The position numbers and the translations under genes were made by a program. From positions 29,858 to 93,857 of the forward strand of contig NZ_LNQV01000015.1 of the NCBI RefSeq assembly GCF_001515305.1: DNA of 64,000 nucleotides. The letters are read 5' to 3'. Source of the stretch: Aquitalea pelogenes (GTDB lineage Bacteria; Pseudomonadota; Gammaproteobacteria; Burkholderiales; Chromobacteriaceae). This document shows, piece after piece, positions 56,366 to 63,773 of the stretch. The notes beneath the pieces were generated by a model that saw nothing but the letters and a program-made list of their open reading frames with translations, was not told the origin of the DNA and made no database searches. Positions within the stretch are counted from its first letter, which is position 1, and each line of letters opens with the position of its first letter.

Positions 56366-56476
56366 AATCACACCTTGGAGTGTGCCGTTACAGGGGGCAA
56401 AACCTGTCATCCGGCATTGCTTGCTACCTTAAAGCCCTTGACGGCCCATGACAATGCGACAGATTGTCGCAGCGAC

Positions 56477-57838
56477 TCACCCCTGCTGCCGCAGCGTGAC
56501 ACGCAATCCGCCCTCATCCCGGTTGCTCAGTTGCATGCGCAGGCCGTGCAAGCTGGCAATGCGCTCGACAATCGACAAACCCAGCCCACTACCGGGCATT
56601 TCCTGCCCCGGCGGGCGGAAAAAACGCTCCTGCACCCGTGAAAGCCACTGGGCTTCAATGCCCGGTCCATTGTCCTGCACCACCACTGCGTCCGCCGACA
56701 GCAGTAGTTCGACCCGGCTGCCTGCCGGGCAGTAGCGCACCGCATTGTCCAGCAGATTGCGCAATAACAGCGTCAGCAAGGTGGCATCGCCGCTTAATGG
56801 CAATGCCGCTTCCGGGCTGGCTTGCCAGTGGGTTTCCAGCACCGTGTCTTTTGTGGCAGCGGCAGCAGTCACGTCGCTTAGCGCATCACGGCTGACTTGC
56901 TGCCAGTCCACCGGCTGACGGCTTGGCAATCCCTGCATGGGGTCCAGCCGGGAGAGTGCCAGCAGCTGCGCCAGCAGGCGGGTGGCGCGCTGTATGCCCA
57001 GCTGCAATTGCTGCAGGGCATGTTGTCGTCCGGCTTCGTCCGGCATCAGTGCCATCACCTCGGCCTGCACCTGCAGGGCGGCCAGCGGAGTGCGCAACTC
57101 ATGGGCGGCATCGGCGGTAAAACGCCGTTCATGCTCCATGGCCTCGGCAATGCGGGCAAACAGGGCATTGAGTGCCTGCACCATGGGCAGCACTTCACCG
57201 GGCACGTTTTCCGACAATGGCGTGCTGTCCAGCGCACTGCGCCGGCCCAGTTCGCCAGCCACCTGCTGCAAGGGCCGCAAGCCTTTACGCACGGCCCACA
57301 AAATCAGCAACAACAGCACCGGCAGCCCAAGCAACCAGGGCAGCAGCTGCCCTTCTATTACCTTGATGACCACCTCATGGCGCAGCTTCTGTCGCTGACC
57401 GACGGCCACCAGTCGCGTGCCATCCGGCGCAGGCAGATAAAACAGACGCCATTCATCCTTGCCGTCCTCACCGCGCACGCTGTAAAAGCCACGCCGGCCG
57501 GCATCAAAGGTAAAGCGCCGCCCCTTGCCATCGCTCAGCAGCAGGTTGCCCTCGGCATTCCACACGGCAAGGCCGATGTCGTCGTCCTCGGCTTCACCGC
57601 GATCACCGCCACGGATCAGCTTTTTGGTTTTGGGCAGCAAGGGCAGGTCGTCACCATGCTCGCCCATGTTCACGATCAGCAACTGGCGGGCAAACAAGGT
57701 CAGTTGGGTATCGTACAGTTCGTCCACTTCGTGGTGCGCCACATAGGCCGCCACCCCGGTGGACACCAGCCAGATCAGGGGCACGGTCACCAGCAGCAGG
57801 ATGGCCAGGCGCCGTTGCAAGGTAGGCTGGCGTGTCAT
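56477..57838 (-). CDS. qseC: QseC-like sensor histidine kinase
   Basis: 453-aa inner-membrane kinase. Seen: a first membrane segment ([24 protein letters not shown]) with [20 protein letters not shown], which is the QseC/TctE periplasmic opening; a second membrane segment ([19 protein letters not shown]); HAMP; HisKA with [15 protein letters not shown]; HATPase with [11 protein letters not shown] and [13 protein letters not shown]. The start overlaps the regulator stop by 4 bases (ATGA). QseC itself and PmrB-like kinases are both possible; the name is by similarity of layout. Confidence 0.88.
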   Translation of the reverse strand: MTRQPTLQRRLAILLLVTVPLIWLVSTGVAAYVAHHEVDELYDTQLTLFARQLLIVNMGEHGDDLPLLPKTKKLIRGGDRGEAEDDDIGLAVWNAEGNLLLSDGKGRRFTFDAGRRGFYSVRGEDGKDEWRLFYLPAPDGTRLVAVGQRQKLRHEVVIKVIEGQLLPWLLGLPVLLLLILWAVRKGLRPLQQVAGELGRRSALDSTPLSENVPGEVLPMVQALNALFARIAEAMEHERRFTADAAHELRTPLAALQVQAEVMALMPDEAGRQHALQQLQLGIQRATRLLAQLLALSRLDPMQGLPSRQPVDWQQVSRDALSDVTAAAATKDTVLETHWQASPEAALPLSGDATLLTLLLRNLLDNAVRYCPAGSRVELLLSADAVVVQDNGPGIEAQWLSRVQERFFRPPGQEMPGSGLGLSIVERIASLHGLRMQLSNRDEGGLRVTLRQQG

Positions 57839-58497
57839 GCCGGCTCACCCAGTGCATAGCCCACCCCGCGCTGGGTGCGGATGAATGCCGCGCCCAGTTT
57901 CTTGCGCAGGTGGTGCACATACACTTCCACCGCATTGCTTTCCAGCTCCTGCCCCCAGCCATACAGTTTTTCTTCGATCAGCTCGCGCGGCAGCACCCGG
58001 TCCTTGCTGGACAGCAGCAGCTCCAGCAAGGCCAGCTCACGGGCGGTCAGCTCCAATGGCACCTCGCCCAGCCAGGCCGTGCGCGCCACCGGGTCCATGC
58101 TCACCCGGCCATGACTCAGGCGATTGCTGGTCTGGCCGTGGCGGCGGCGAATCAAGGCACGCAGCCGGGCAGCCACTTCACTGAGGGCAAAGGGTTTGAC
58201 CAGATAGTCATCGGCACCGGCATCCAGCCCCTTGAGCCGGTCATCCAGTGCATCACGCGCCGTCAATACCAGCACCGGCACATCCTGCCCGGCCTTGCGC
58301 CAGGCGGTCAGGATATCCATGCCGTCCATGCCCGGCAGGCCCAGGTCCAGCACCACGGCATCAAACGGGGCGGCAGTCAGTGCCGCCAGGCCTTCACGCC
58401 CCTGCCGAAACCAGTCCACTGCGAAGCCCAGCTGGCTCAGTCCCATTTTCAGGCCATCGCCAATCAGCGGGTCATCTTCCACCACCAGTATGCGCAT
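57835..58497 (-). CDS. qseB: QseB/PmrA-like OmpR-family response regulator
   Basis: 220-aa OmpR-class regulator. Receiver domain with [15 protein letters not shown] and the phospho-Asp in [27 protein letters not shown], and a C-terminal winged helix with [21 protein letters not shown] and [15 protein letters not shown], typical of QseB/PmrA/TctD. Start 58497 has AAGGA upstream (a 41-residue longer frame is rejected). Its upstream gap contains the PmrA/QseB-type box at 58627-58643, which it may itself bind (autoregulation) and from which it could reach plcP. Confidence 0.9.
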   Translation of the reverse strand: MRILVVEDDPLIGDGLKMGLSQLGFAVDWFRQGREGLAALTAAPFDAVVLDLGLPGMDGMDILTAWRKAGQDVPVLVLTARDALDDRLKGLDAGADDYLVKPFALSEVAARLRALIRRRHGQTSNRLSHGRVSMDPVARTAWLGEVPLELTARELALLELLLSSKDRVLPRELIEEKLYGWGQELESNAVEVYVHHLRKKLGAAFIRTQRGVGYALGEPA

Positions 58498-58626
58498 GTT
58501 GATTTCCTTGTCTCTAACGCCATCACAGCCGACTGGCTGGCTTATTGCAACACGATCCCGCCCCCAAAAACCATGGCGCTGATCAAGCGAGCCCCAGCCT
58601 GGCTTGCACCAGTAAAGCACAACTGC

Positions 58627-58643
58627 CTTAAACCCGACTTAAA
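58627..58643. promoter_or_regulatory. PmrA/QseB-type direct-repeat box
   Basis: CTTAAA, 5 bases, CTTAAA (an 11-bp period, extended by one matching base to CTTAAAC) between the QseB-like gene and the plcP-like gene. This matches the PmrA/QseB consensus layout cTTAA-N5-cTTAA. It lies 130 bases upstream of the regulator start and 6 bases from the PhoB-like repeats. Confidence 0.6.
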
Positions 58644-58649
58644 CCGCCT

Positions 58650-58689
58650 GCGTCATGCAGCCGTCACCAAAGCCTCATCGCCCCGTCAT
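58650..58689 (+). promoter_or_regulatory. Four PhoB-like 7-mer repeats (tandem PHO-box candidate)
   Basis: GCGTCAT (58650), CCGTCAC (58661), GCCTCAT (58672) and CCGTCAT (58683) recur at an exact 11-bp period with 4-base spacers. PhoB binds tandem 7-mers of consensus CTGTCAT with that same period; here the T at position 2 is replaced in all four but TCAT/TCAC is kept. They end 48 bases before the plcP-like start codon. Confidence 0.65.
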
Positions 58690-58737
58690 CTGGCACATGC
58701 AGCATGGCGCTGTACACCACGGTAGAACGGACCCGAT

Positions 58738-59673
58738 ATGCAGCCCGCCACCGACACTGTCAGACCGCGCCACTACCGCGCCATCTGGATTTCCGACGTC
58801 CATCTGGGCACTGCCGGCTGTCGCGCCGACCATCTGCTGGACTTTCTCAAGCACAACGAATCCGACCACCTCTATCTGGTGGGCGATATCGTAGACGGCT
58901 GGCAGCTGAAGAAATCCTGGTATTGGAAGCAAAGCCACAACGACGTGGTGCAGAAAGTACTACGCAAGGCGCGCAAGGGCTGTCAGGTGGTGTACGTACC
59001 GGGTAATCATGACGAAGCCGCCCGTCATTACACCGGGCTGGATTTTGGCGGCATCGCCATCCGGCGCGAAGCCGAACATGTCACCGCCGACGGCAAGCGC
59101 CTGCTCATCATCCACGGCGATGAATTCGATGGCGTCATCCAGCACATCAAGTGGCTGGCCTATGTGGGCGACTCGCTCTACACCGTCATCCTGCAACTGA
59201 ATCGCGGCTTCAACTGGCTACGCAAACAGCTGGACCTGCCTTACTGGTCGCTGTCGCAATACCTCAAGCACAAGGTGAAGAACGCGGTGAACTTCATCAG
59301 TGACTTTGAAAAAATCCTGGCCGGAGAAGCGCGCCGCCGCCATTACGACGGGGTGATCTGCGGCCACATCCACAAGGCGGAAATCCGCGACATCGACGGG
59401 GTACTGTACGGCAACAGTGGCGACTGGGTGGAAAGCCTGTCAGCCCTGGTTGAACATGCCGATGGCCGGCTGGAAGTGGTGTACTGGACCACGCTGCTGA
59501 GCCAGCCGGAAAAAACCAGCCGGAAAGTGCGCGCGTCCCAGGACAAACCGCAAGCAGGCATTGAACACAGCCCGCTGGGCCAACCCGGCATACCCGTCCC
59601 GCAGGCCCTGCAATACCACGACACCATCCCTTCGCAGTCCGACCCCAGCCAGGAGACCCCATGCGCATCCTGA
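58738..59673 (+). CDS. PlcP-like metallophosphoesterase (LpxH-related), candidate phospholipase C
   Basis: 311-aa calcineurin-like phosphoesterase. Metal motifs: ISDVHLG (Asp/His), LVGDIVDGW, VPGNHDEA, IHGDEFDGV and CGHIHKAEI. It is often annotated as UDP-2,3-diacylglucosamine hydrolase, but its place directly before a glycosyltransferase, together with a PhoB-like promoter, matches the PlcP phospholipase C of Sinorhizobium and marine bacteria, which degrades membrane phospholipids to diacylglycerol under phosphate starvation. That function is inferred. The stop overlaps the next gene by 13 bases, so the two are one translational unit. The C-terminal ~40 residues are low-complexity and not family-like. 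Confidence 0.85.
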   Translation: MQPATDTVRPRHYRAIWISDVHLGTAGCRADHLLDFLKHNESDHLYLVGDIVDGWQLKKSWYWKQSHNDVVQKVLRKARKGCQVVYVPGNHDEAARHYTGLDFGGIAIRREAEHVTADGKRLLIIHGDEFDGVIQHIKWLAYVGDSLYTVILQLNRGFNWLRKQLDLPYWSLSQYLKHKVKNAVNFISDFEKILAGEARRRHYDGVICGHIHKAEIRDIDGVLYGNSGDWVESLSALVEHADGRLEVVYWTTLLSQPEKTSRKVRASQDKPQAGIEHSPLGQPGIPVPQALQYHDTIPSQSDPSQETPCAS

Positions 59674-60698
59674 TCGTGACCGACGCCTGGCAGCCCCAGG
59701 TCAACGGCGTAGTCCGCACCCTGACCGAAACCTGCCGCGAACTGACTGCCTTCGGGCATCAGGTTGAAATGATCACCCCGCTGGAATTCCACACCCTGCC
59801 CTGCCCCACCTACCCGGACATCCGGCTGTCCATCCTGCCTTACCGCCAAGTGGCACAACGCATCGCGGCACTGGCGCCGCATGCCATCCACATTGCCACG
59901 GAAGGCCCGCTTGGTCTGGCCGCCCGCCGTTACTGCCTGCGCCACAAGCTACTGTTCACCACGGCTTATCACACCCGTTTTCCGGAATACATCGCCGCCC
60001 GCACCCGCCTGCCGCTATCCATCAGCTATGCCTGGATGCGTCGCTTCCACAATGCCGGTGCCGCCACCATGGTGCCCACCCAGTCCATTGCCGACGACCT
60101 GCGTGCCCGCGGCTTTGACAAGGTGGTGCTGTGGAGCCGCGGCGTGGACATCGGCATGTTCAGCCCAGGTGAACGTGACCGGCTGGAAGAAAGCCGTGCG
60201 CCGCGCTTTGTCTATATCGGGCGCGTTGCGGTGGAAAAAAACATCGAGGCTTTCCTGAAACTGGACCTGCCCGGCAGCAAATGGGTGGTGGGGGATGGCC
60301 CGCTGCTGTCCCGGCTGCAACGCGAATACCCGGAGGTCCACTTTGCCGGTGTGTTTCCCCAGCCCGAGCTGGCCCGCTTCTACCGCGCCGCGGATGTCTT
60401 TGTTTTCCCCAGCCTGACCGACACCTTTGGCTTGGTACTGCTGGAAGCCATGGCCTGCGGCACACCGGTAGCCGCTTATCCGGTAGCCGGACCGCGCGAT
60501 GTGGTGGGCCACAGCGGCGCTGGCGTATTGCACGACGATCTGCGTCACGCTTGTCTGGAAGCGCTCAAACTGGACCGTGAGCATGTGCGGACCGTGGCCG
60601 AGCGATATTCCTGGGCTGCCGCCACCCGTCAGTTCGAGCGACACCTGCATCCCAATCAGCCAGCACAAGTGGCCAGGCTGGAAGCGCAGACCGGCTGA
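59661..60698 (+). CDS. GT4-family glycosyltransferase (Agt-like, candidate glycolipid synthase)
   Basis: 345-aa family 4 glycosyltransferase. Seen: N-terminal QPQVNGVVRTLTETCREL typical of the acceptor-binding lobe, VPTQSIADDLRARGF and WSRGVDIGMF, and the donor-binding YIGRVAVEKNIEAFL and DTFGLVLLEAMACGTPVAAYP with its E-x7-E layout. It resembles the Agt enzyme that glycosylates the diacylglycerol released by PlcP to give mono-glycosyl lipids. The AGGAG precedes the ATG and lies inside plcP. Sugar donor and acceptor are not determinable from sequence. Confidence 0.85.
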   Translation: MRILIVTDAWQPQVNGVVRTLTETCRELTAFGHQVEMITPLEFHTLPCPTYPDIRLSILPYRQVAQRIAALAPHAIHIATEGPLGLAARRYCLRHKLLFTTAYHTRFPEYIAARTRLPLSISYAWMRRFHNAGAATMVPTQSIADDLRARGFDKVVLWSRGVDIGMFSPGERDRLEESRAPRFVYIGRVAVEKNIEAFLKLDLPGSKWVVGDGPLLSRLQREYPEVHFAGVFPQPELARFYRAADVFVFPSLTDTFGLVLLEAMACGTPVAAYPVAGPRDVVGHSGAGVLHDDLRHACLEALKLDREHVRTVAERYSWAAATRQFERHLHPNQPAQVARLEAQTG

Positions 60699-60805
60699 GT
60701 CGCCAGCCTGGCCTGCGTTGCAAAATCGCAGCGCTGGCCAAGCCTTCGCTGGCAAACAATCAGAACAATGGCATACAAAAACCTGCACCGGGACCGAAAA
60801 AAAAC

Positions 60806-60833
60806 TTGAGTCCGCCAATGTCAGGCCTATACT
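60806..60833 (+). promoter_or_regulatory. Strong sigma70-like promoter with an overlapping dyad
   Basis: TTGAGT, 16 bases, TATACT, close to consensus. An inverted repeat CTGAA-ATCA-TTCAG (60832-60845) overlaps the -10 region and start site, which could be an operator. The transcript would lead straight to the short ORF at 60864. Confidence 0.65.
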
Positions 60834-60863
60834 GAAATCATTCAGTAACAGGGAGGGTTTGGG

Positions 60864-60935
60864 ATGAGTCATTGGCCGGATTCCGACAACCTTGTTCACA
60901 CCGGCGTTCAGAACCCATCGCCTTTTCAGGACTGA
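60864..60935 (+). CDS. Possible 23-aa small protein
   Basis: ATG to TGA, 23 codons, with an exceptionally good ribosome-binding site (GGGAGGG) nine bases upstream and a near-consensus promoter 30 bases further up. The peptide (MSHWPDSDNLVHTGVQ then NPSPFQD) resembles nothing I know. It overlaps a second small frame (60934) in TGATG fashion. Could equally be a leader peptide or a chance frame. Confidence 0.3.
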   Translation: MSHWPDSDNLVHTGVQNPSPFQD

Positions 60936-61321
60936 TGGCGGGCAGTTCAAGCTTGCCCGGGAGCGCAGCAAGCGTCCATTGCGGATGCATCAGACGACAG
61001 GTAGTCGGTACGCCAGACACGAAACAACAGACTTTGCTAAAGCATGATGAGTAAACCGGGAAGAAATTCCCCTCTGCGTTGCCGTAACAGGTAGCGAGCA
61101 TGATGTTACCGCCCAGACGAAACCGGGCAGCACTACCGTAACATCAGTTGTTTGAGGCTTATCTTGTGCTGTGCATACAGCCTGTTCTTTGGTAGACCTG
61201 CAAGGCTGCAGTCAAGAACATCGTTGGCAGACATGTTCGGGGCCAGGCAGGGTGAAGACTTGTATGTGATGTTTGCGTTATCCCGCAAATCCTTCTTTTC
61301 AAGCATGCAGTGACACACCAC

Positions 61322-61350
61322 AGAGGGCGGCCGGTCAAGCCGCCCTCTTT
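61322..61350 (+). terminator. Intrinsic terminator
   Basis: AGAGGGCGGC, loop, GCCGCCCTCT (10-bp stem) then TTCTATT on the plus strand. It could end the transcript from 60840, or, without a T-run, the minus-strand dehydrogenase that stops at 61365. Confidence 0.7.
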
Positions 61351-61364
61351 CTATTCCTGCTTCT

Positions 61365-62375
61365 CTATCCCTGCGCCTGTTTCAACCTGTCGATCACCGC
61401 CCGCGCCAGATGCTGCGTACTCACCCCCGGCGAAATCACATCCGGCGTGGCAATGCCATCCTGCAGGGTCGCCAGAACCGCCTGTTCCACCCTCATGGCC
61501 AGATCAGCCCGCTGCCACCAGATGCGCAGCAACATGGCGGCACTGAGAATGGCCGCCAGCGGATTGGCAATACCCTGCCCGGCAATATCCGGGGCAGAAC
61601 CATGCACCGGCTCGGCAATGGCGGCCGTCACGCCCAGATTCAGCGATGGTGCCAGCCCCAAACCACCGGCAAAAGCGGCGACCAGGTCTGACAGGATATC
61701 GCCGTACAGATTGGGCGCCAGCAGCATGTCAAAGCTTTCCGGAGACTGCGCCAGACGCATGGCCGCGGTATCCACCAGCATTTCATCCACGACAATTTCC
61801 GGATATTCCCGCGCCACCTCGCGGGCACAGTCGCGAAACAGGCCATCGGTGCGTGGCAGGATATTTGCCTTGTGGATGATGGTGATGCGCTGGCGGCCGG
61901 CATGTCTGGCCAGTTCAAACGCACTTCTGGCAACGCGGAGTGATGCAGTACGCGTGATGCGCTTGATGGCAACCGCCACTTCGCCATCGGACTGCTCGTC
62001 CCCAACGTAAAGGTCTTCGGTATTTTCCCGGACGATGATCAGGTCGATTCCCTGCCGGCACACTGTCAGCGGCAGGCTGAGCGTGGGACGGATATTGGCA
62101 TGACAGCCGAGTTCACGCCGCAACTGGACAATGGGGGAGCGATACCCTTCAACCAGCTGCATGGGAGAACTCACCGCCCCGAAAAACACGGCACCACACT
62201 CGCGCGCAGCCTCCAGCGTCTTGTCCGGCAAGGCCTTGCCCTGGCGCCGGAAGGTTTCCCAGCCGGCATCGGCAAACACCAGTTGCAAACCTGGCAGCAC
62301 CGCTTGCAGCACACCCACGGCAACGGGAACCACCTCGTGGCCGATCCCGTCTCCGGGAATCACACACAGCTTCAT
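61365..62375 (-). CDS. Isocitrate/isopropylmalate-type NAD(P)-dependent decarboxylating dehydrogenase
   Basis: 336-aa member of the isocitrate/isopropylmalate dehydrogenase superfamily. Seen: VIPGDGIGHEVVPVAVG, FGAVSSP, the substrate-arginine region RRELGCHANIRPTLSLP, IIVRENTEDLY with the conserved Tyr, IHKANILPRTDGLF with the catalytic Lys, and NLYGDILSDL for metal binding, then HGSAPDIAGQGIANP. The substrate cannot be fixed: NAD-isocitrate, homoisocitrate or tartrate dehydrogenases are all possible; leuCD is not adjacent, which argues against leuB. Confidence 0.85.
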   Translation of the reverse strand: MKLCVIPGDGIGHEVVPVAVGVLQAVLPGLQLVFADAGWETFRRQGKALPDKTLEAARECGAVFFGAVSSPMQLVEGYRSPIVQLRRELGCHANIRPTLSLPLTVCRQGIDLIIVRENTEDLYVGDEQSDGEVAVAIKRITRTASLRVARSAFELARHAGRQRITIIHKANILPRTDGLFRDCAREVAREYPEIVVDEMLVDTAAMRLAQSPESFDMLLAPNLYGDILSDLVAAFAGGLGLAPSLNLGVTAAIAEPVHGSAPDIAGQGIANPLAAILSAAMLLRIWWQRADLAMRVEQAVLATLQDGIATPDVISPGVSTQHLARAVIDRLKQAQG

Positions 62376-62835
62376 TGCTTGCTCCGCTTTCTGTCAGCAG
62401 GACAGCAGATTGTACGCGTCCGGCTTTGCACCATACAAAAAAAATGACATCAGAATGGCAAATCGGCATCTGGCTGTACACTGTCTGACAACAGCCGCCT
62501 GGCTACAGTTTTATGCACTAGCGCAGCGCGCAATACAATTCGCTGATCTAAATCAACGCATTGCTAAGAACAAACAGGAATAAACACAGCGGAAAGAAAT
62601 CGTTAGGGCTGCCCCACTCTTTAAGGTAACATCCTGTTCCAGTTGACTTTCCCGCCGTATGCCCGCCATAGCATGCCAAAAGCTGTTGCAGGCTTTGCGT
62701 CGTGGCGATTTGATCATTATGTTTAATGACATAGTGAGAACAGCTAGCAATGTTTAGTCAAGCGTCCCTGAAAAGGGTAAAATCGCCGCAACCACTCATT
62801 CCTTGATTTCTATTGGATAGCGAGCAGCAATTTAT
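62376..62835. other. Promoter region between the dehydrogenase and fpr
   Basis: About 460 bases holding divergent promoters. It includes an FNR/ANR-like site at 62543-62556 and a 32-codon frame at 62658 without a ribosome-binding site. No other supported feature. Confidence 0.5.
62543..62556. promoter_or_regulatory. FNR/ANR-like site
   Basis: CTGAT-CTAA-ATCAA, one mismatch from TTGAT-N4-ATCAA, 280 bases upstream of fpr and 170 from the divergent dehydrogenase. Confidence 0.5.
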
Positions 62836-63618
62836 ATGTCCTCCCCCAATTTGACCGCTGAAAAGGTATTGTCGGTTCACCACTGGAACGACACCCTGTT
62901 CACCTTCACCTGCACCCGCGATGCCGGCCTGCGCTTCATCAATGGCCAATTCGTCATGATCGGCCTGGAAGTAAACGGCAAGCCGCTGATGCGTGCCTAC
63001 TCCATTGTCAGCTCCAACTACGAAGAGCATCTGGAGTTTTACAGCATCAAGGTACAAGACGGCCCGCTGACCTCCAAACTGCAACACCTGCAAGTTGGCG
63101 ACACCGTACTGATCAGCAAGAAGCCCACAGGCACCCTGGTACAAGACAACCTGCTGCCGGGCAAGAACCTGTATCTGTTGTCCACCGGTACCGGTCTGGC
63201 ACCGTTCATGTCCATCATCAAGGACCCGGAAGTCTACGAGCGCTACGACAAAGTCATCCTGACCCACGGCGTACGCTGGGTGAATGAGCTGGGCTATCAC
63301 GACTACATCACCAAAGAACTGCCGGAAAACGAGTTCTTTGGCGATATCGTGAAAGAAAAGCTGATTTACTACCCGACCGTTACCCGCGAACCGTTCCGCA
63401 ATCAGGGCCGTCTGACCGACCTGATCACCAACGGCAAGATGTGCGCCGACATCGGCCTGCCGCAGCTGAACCCGGAAAACGACCGCGTGCTGATCTGCGG
63501 TAGCCCGTCCATGCTGCACGACCTGTGCGAAATCCTGAATGGCATGGGTTTCAAGGAATCGCCGCGTATGGGCGAACCGGGCGACTACGCCATCGAACGT
63601 GCTTTTGTGGAAAAGTGA
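62836..63618 (+). CDS. fpr: Ferredoxin/flavodoxin-NADP+ reductase
   Basis: 260-aa FAD enzyme that passes electrons between NADP(H) and ferredoxin or flavodoxin. Seen: FAD-binding RAYSIVS, the LSTGTGLAPFMSI NADP-phosphate region, CGSPSMLHDL, and the C-terminal GDYAIERAFVEK typical of the bacterial Fpr class. Length is normal. Its terminator follows directly, and the next gene is convergent. Confidence 0.96.
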   Translation: MSSPNLTAEKVLSVHHWNDTLFTFTCTRDAGLRFINGQFVMIGLEVNGKPLMRAYSIVSSNYEEHLEFYSIKVQDGPLTSKLQHLQVGDTVLISKKPTGTLVQDNLLPGKNLYLLSTGTGLAPFMSIIKDPEVYERYDKVILTHGVRWVNELGYHDYITKELPENEFFGDIVKEKLIYYPTVTREPFRNQGRLTDLITNGKMCADIGLPQLNPENDRVLICGSPSMLHDLCEILNGMGFKESPRMGEPGDYAIERAFVEK

Positions 63619-63642
63619 TTCCGCTTTTTCCTGGGAAATGAC

Positions 63643-63670
63643 AAAACGCCATCCAGCCGGATGCGTTTTT
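63643..63670 (+). terminator. Intrinsic terminator of fpr
   Basis: ACGC(C)ATCC, loop AGCC, GGATGCGT with one bulge, then T5. Confidence 0.8.
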
Positions 63671-63716
63671 CTTTGCCGGTACACCACGGCAGTGGCTCAG
63701 CGGAAATGGCAGATGC

Positions 63717-63740
63717 AAAAAAGGGAGGCCGAAGCCTCCC
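63717..63740 (-). terminator. Intrinsic terminator with TTCG tetraloop
   Basis: On the minus strand GGGAGGC, loop TTCG, GCCTCCC, then T6. It lies 33 bases after the stop of the Ala/Lys-rich gene. Confidence 0.92.
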
Positions 63741-63773
63741 TTTTCTTATTGCGAGCCAGACGCTGACGTCTGA

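Larger units (their letters stand above)
60699..61364. other. Gene-poor region with a strong promoter and small frames
   Basis: About 665 bases after the glycosyltransferase. It contains the promoter at 60806-60833, the short ORF at 60864-60935, a further 40-codon frame (60934-61056), and a terminator at 61322-61350. A 62-codon minus-strand frame at 61133-61321 lacks supporting signals. It may encode a small protein or a regulatory RNA; I cannot assign either. Confidence 0.5.

Noticed and set aside
60934..61056. 40-codon frame overlapping the 23-aa ORF
   Set aside because: TGATG overlap is suggestive but composition is unremarkable and no family is recognised.
61133..61321. 62-codon minus-strand frame before the dehydrogenase
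   Set aside because: Lacks a convincing start site and homology; kept only in the region note.
62658..62756. 32-codon frame upstream of fpr
   Set aside because: No ribosome-binding site before the ATG.
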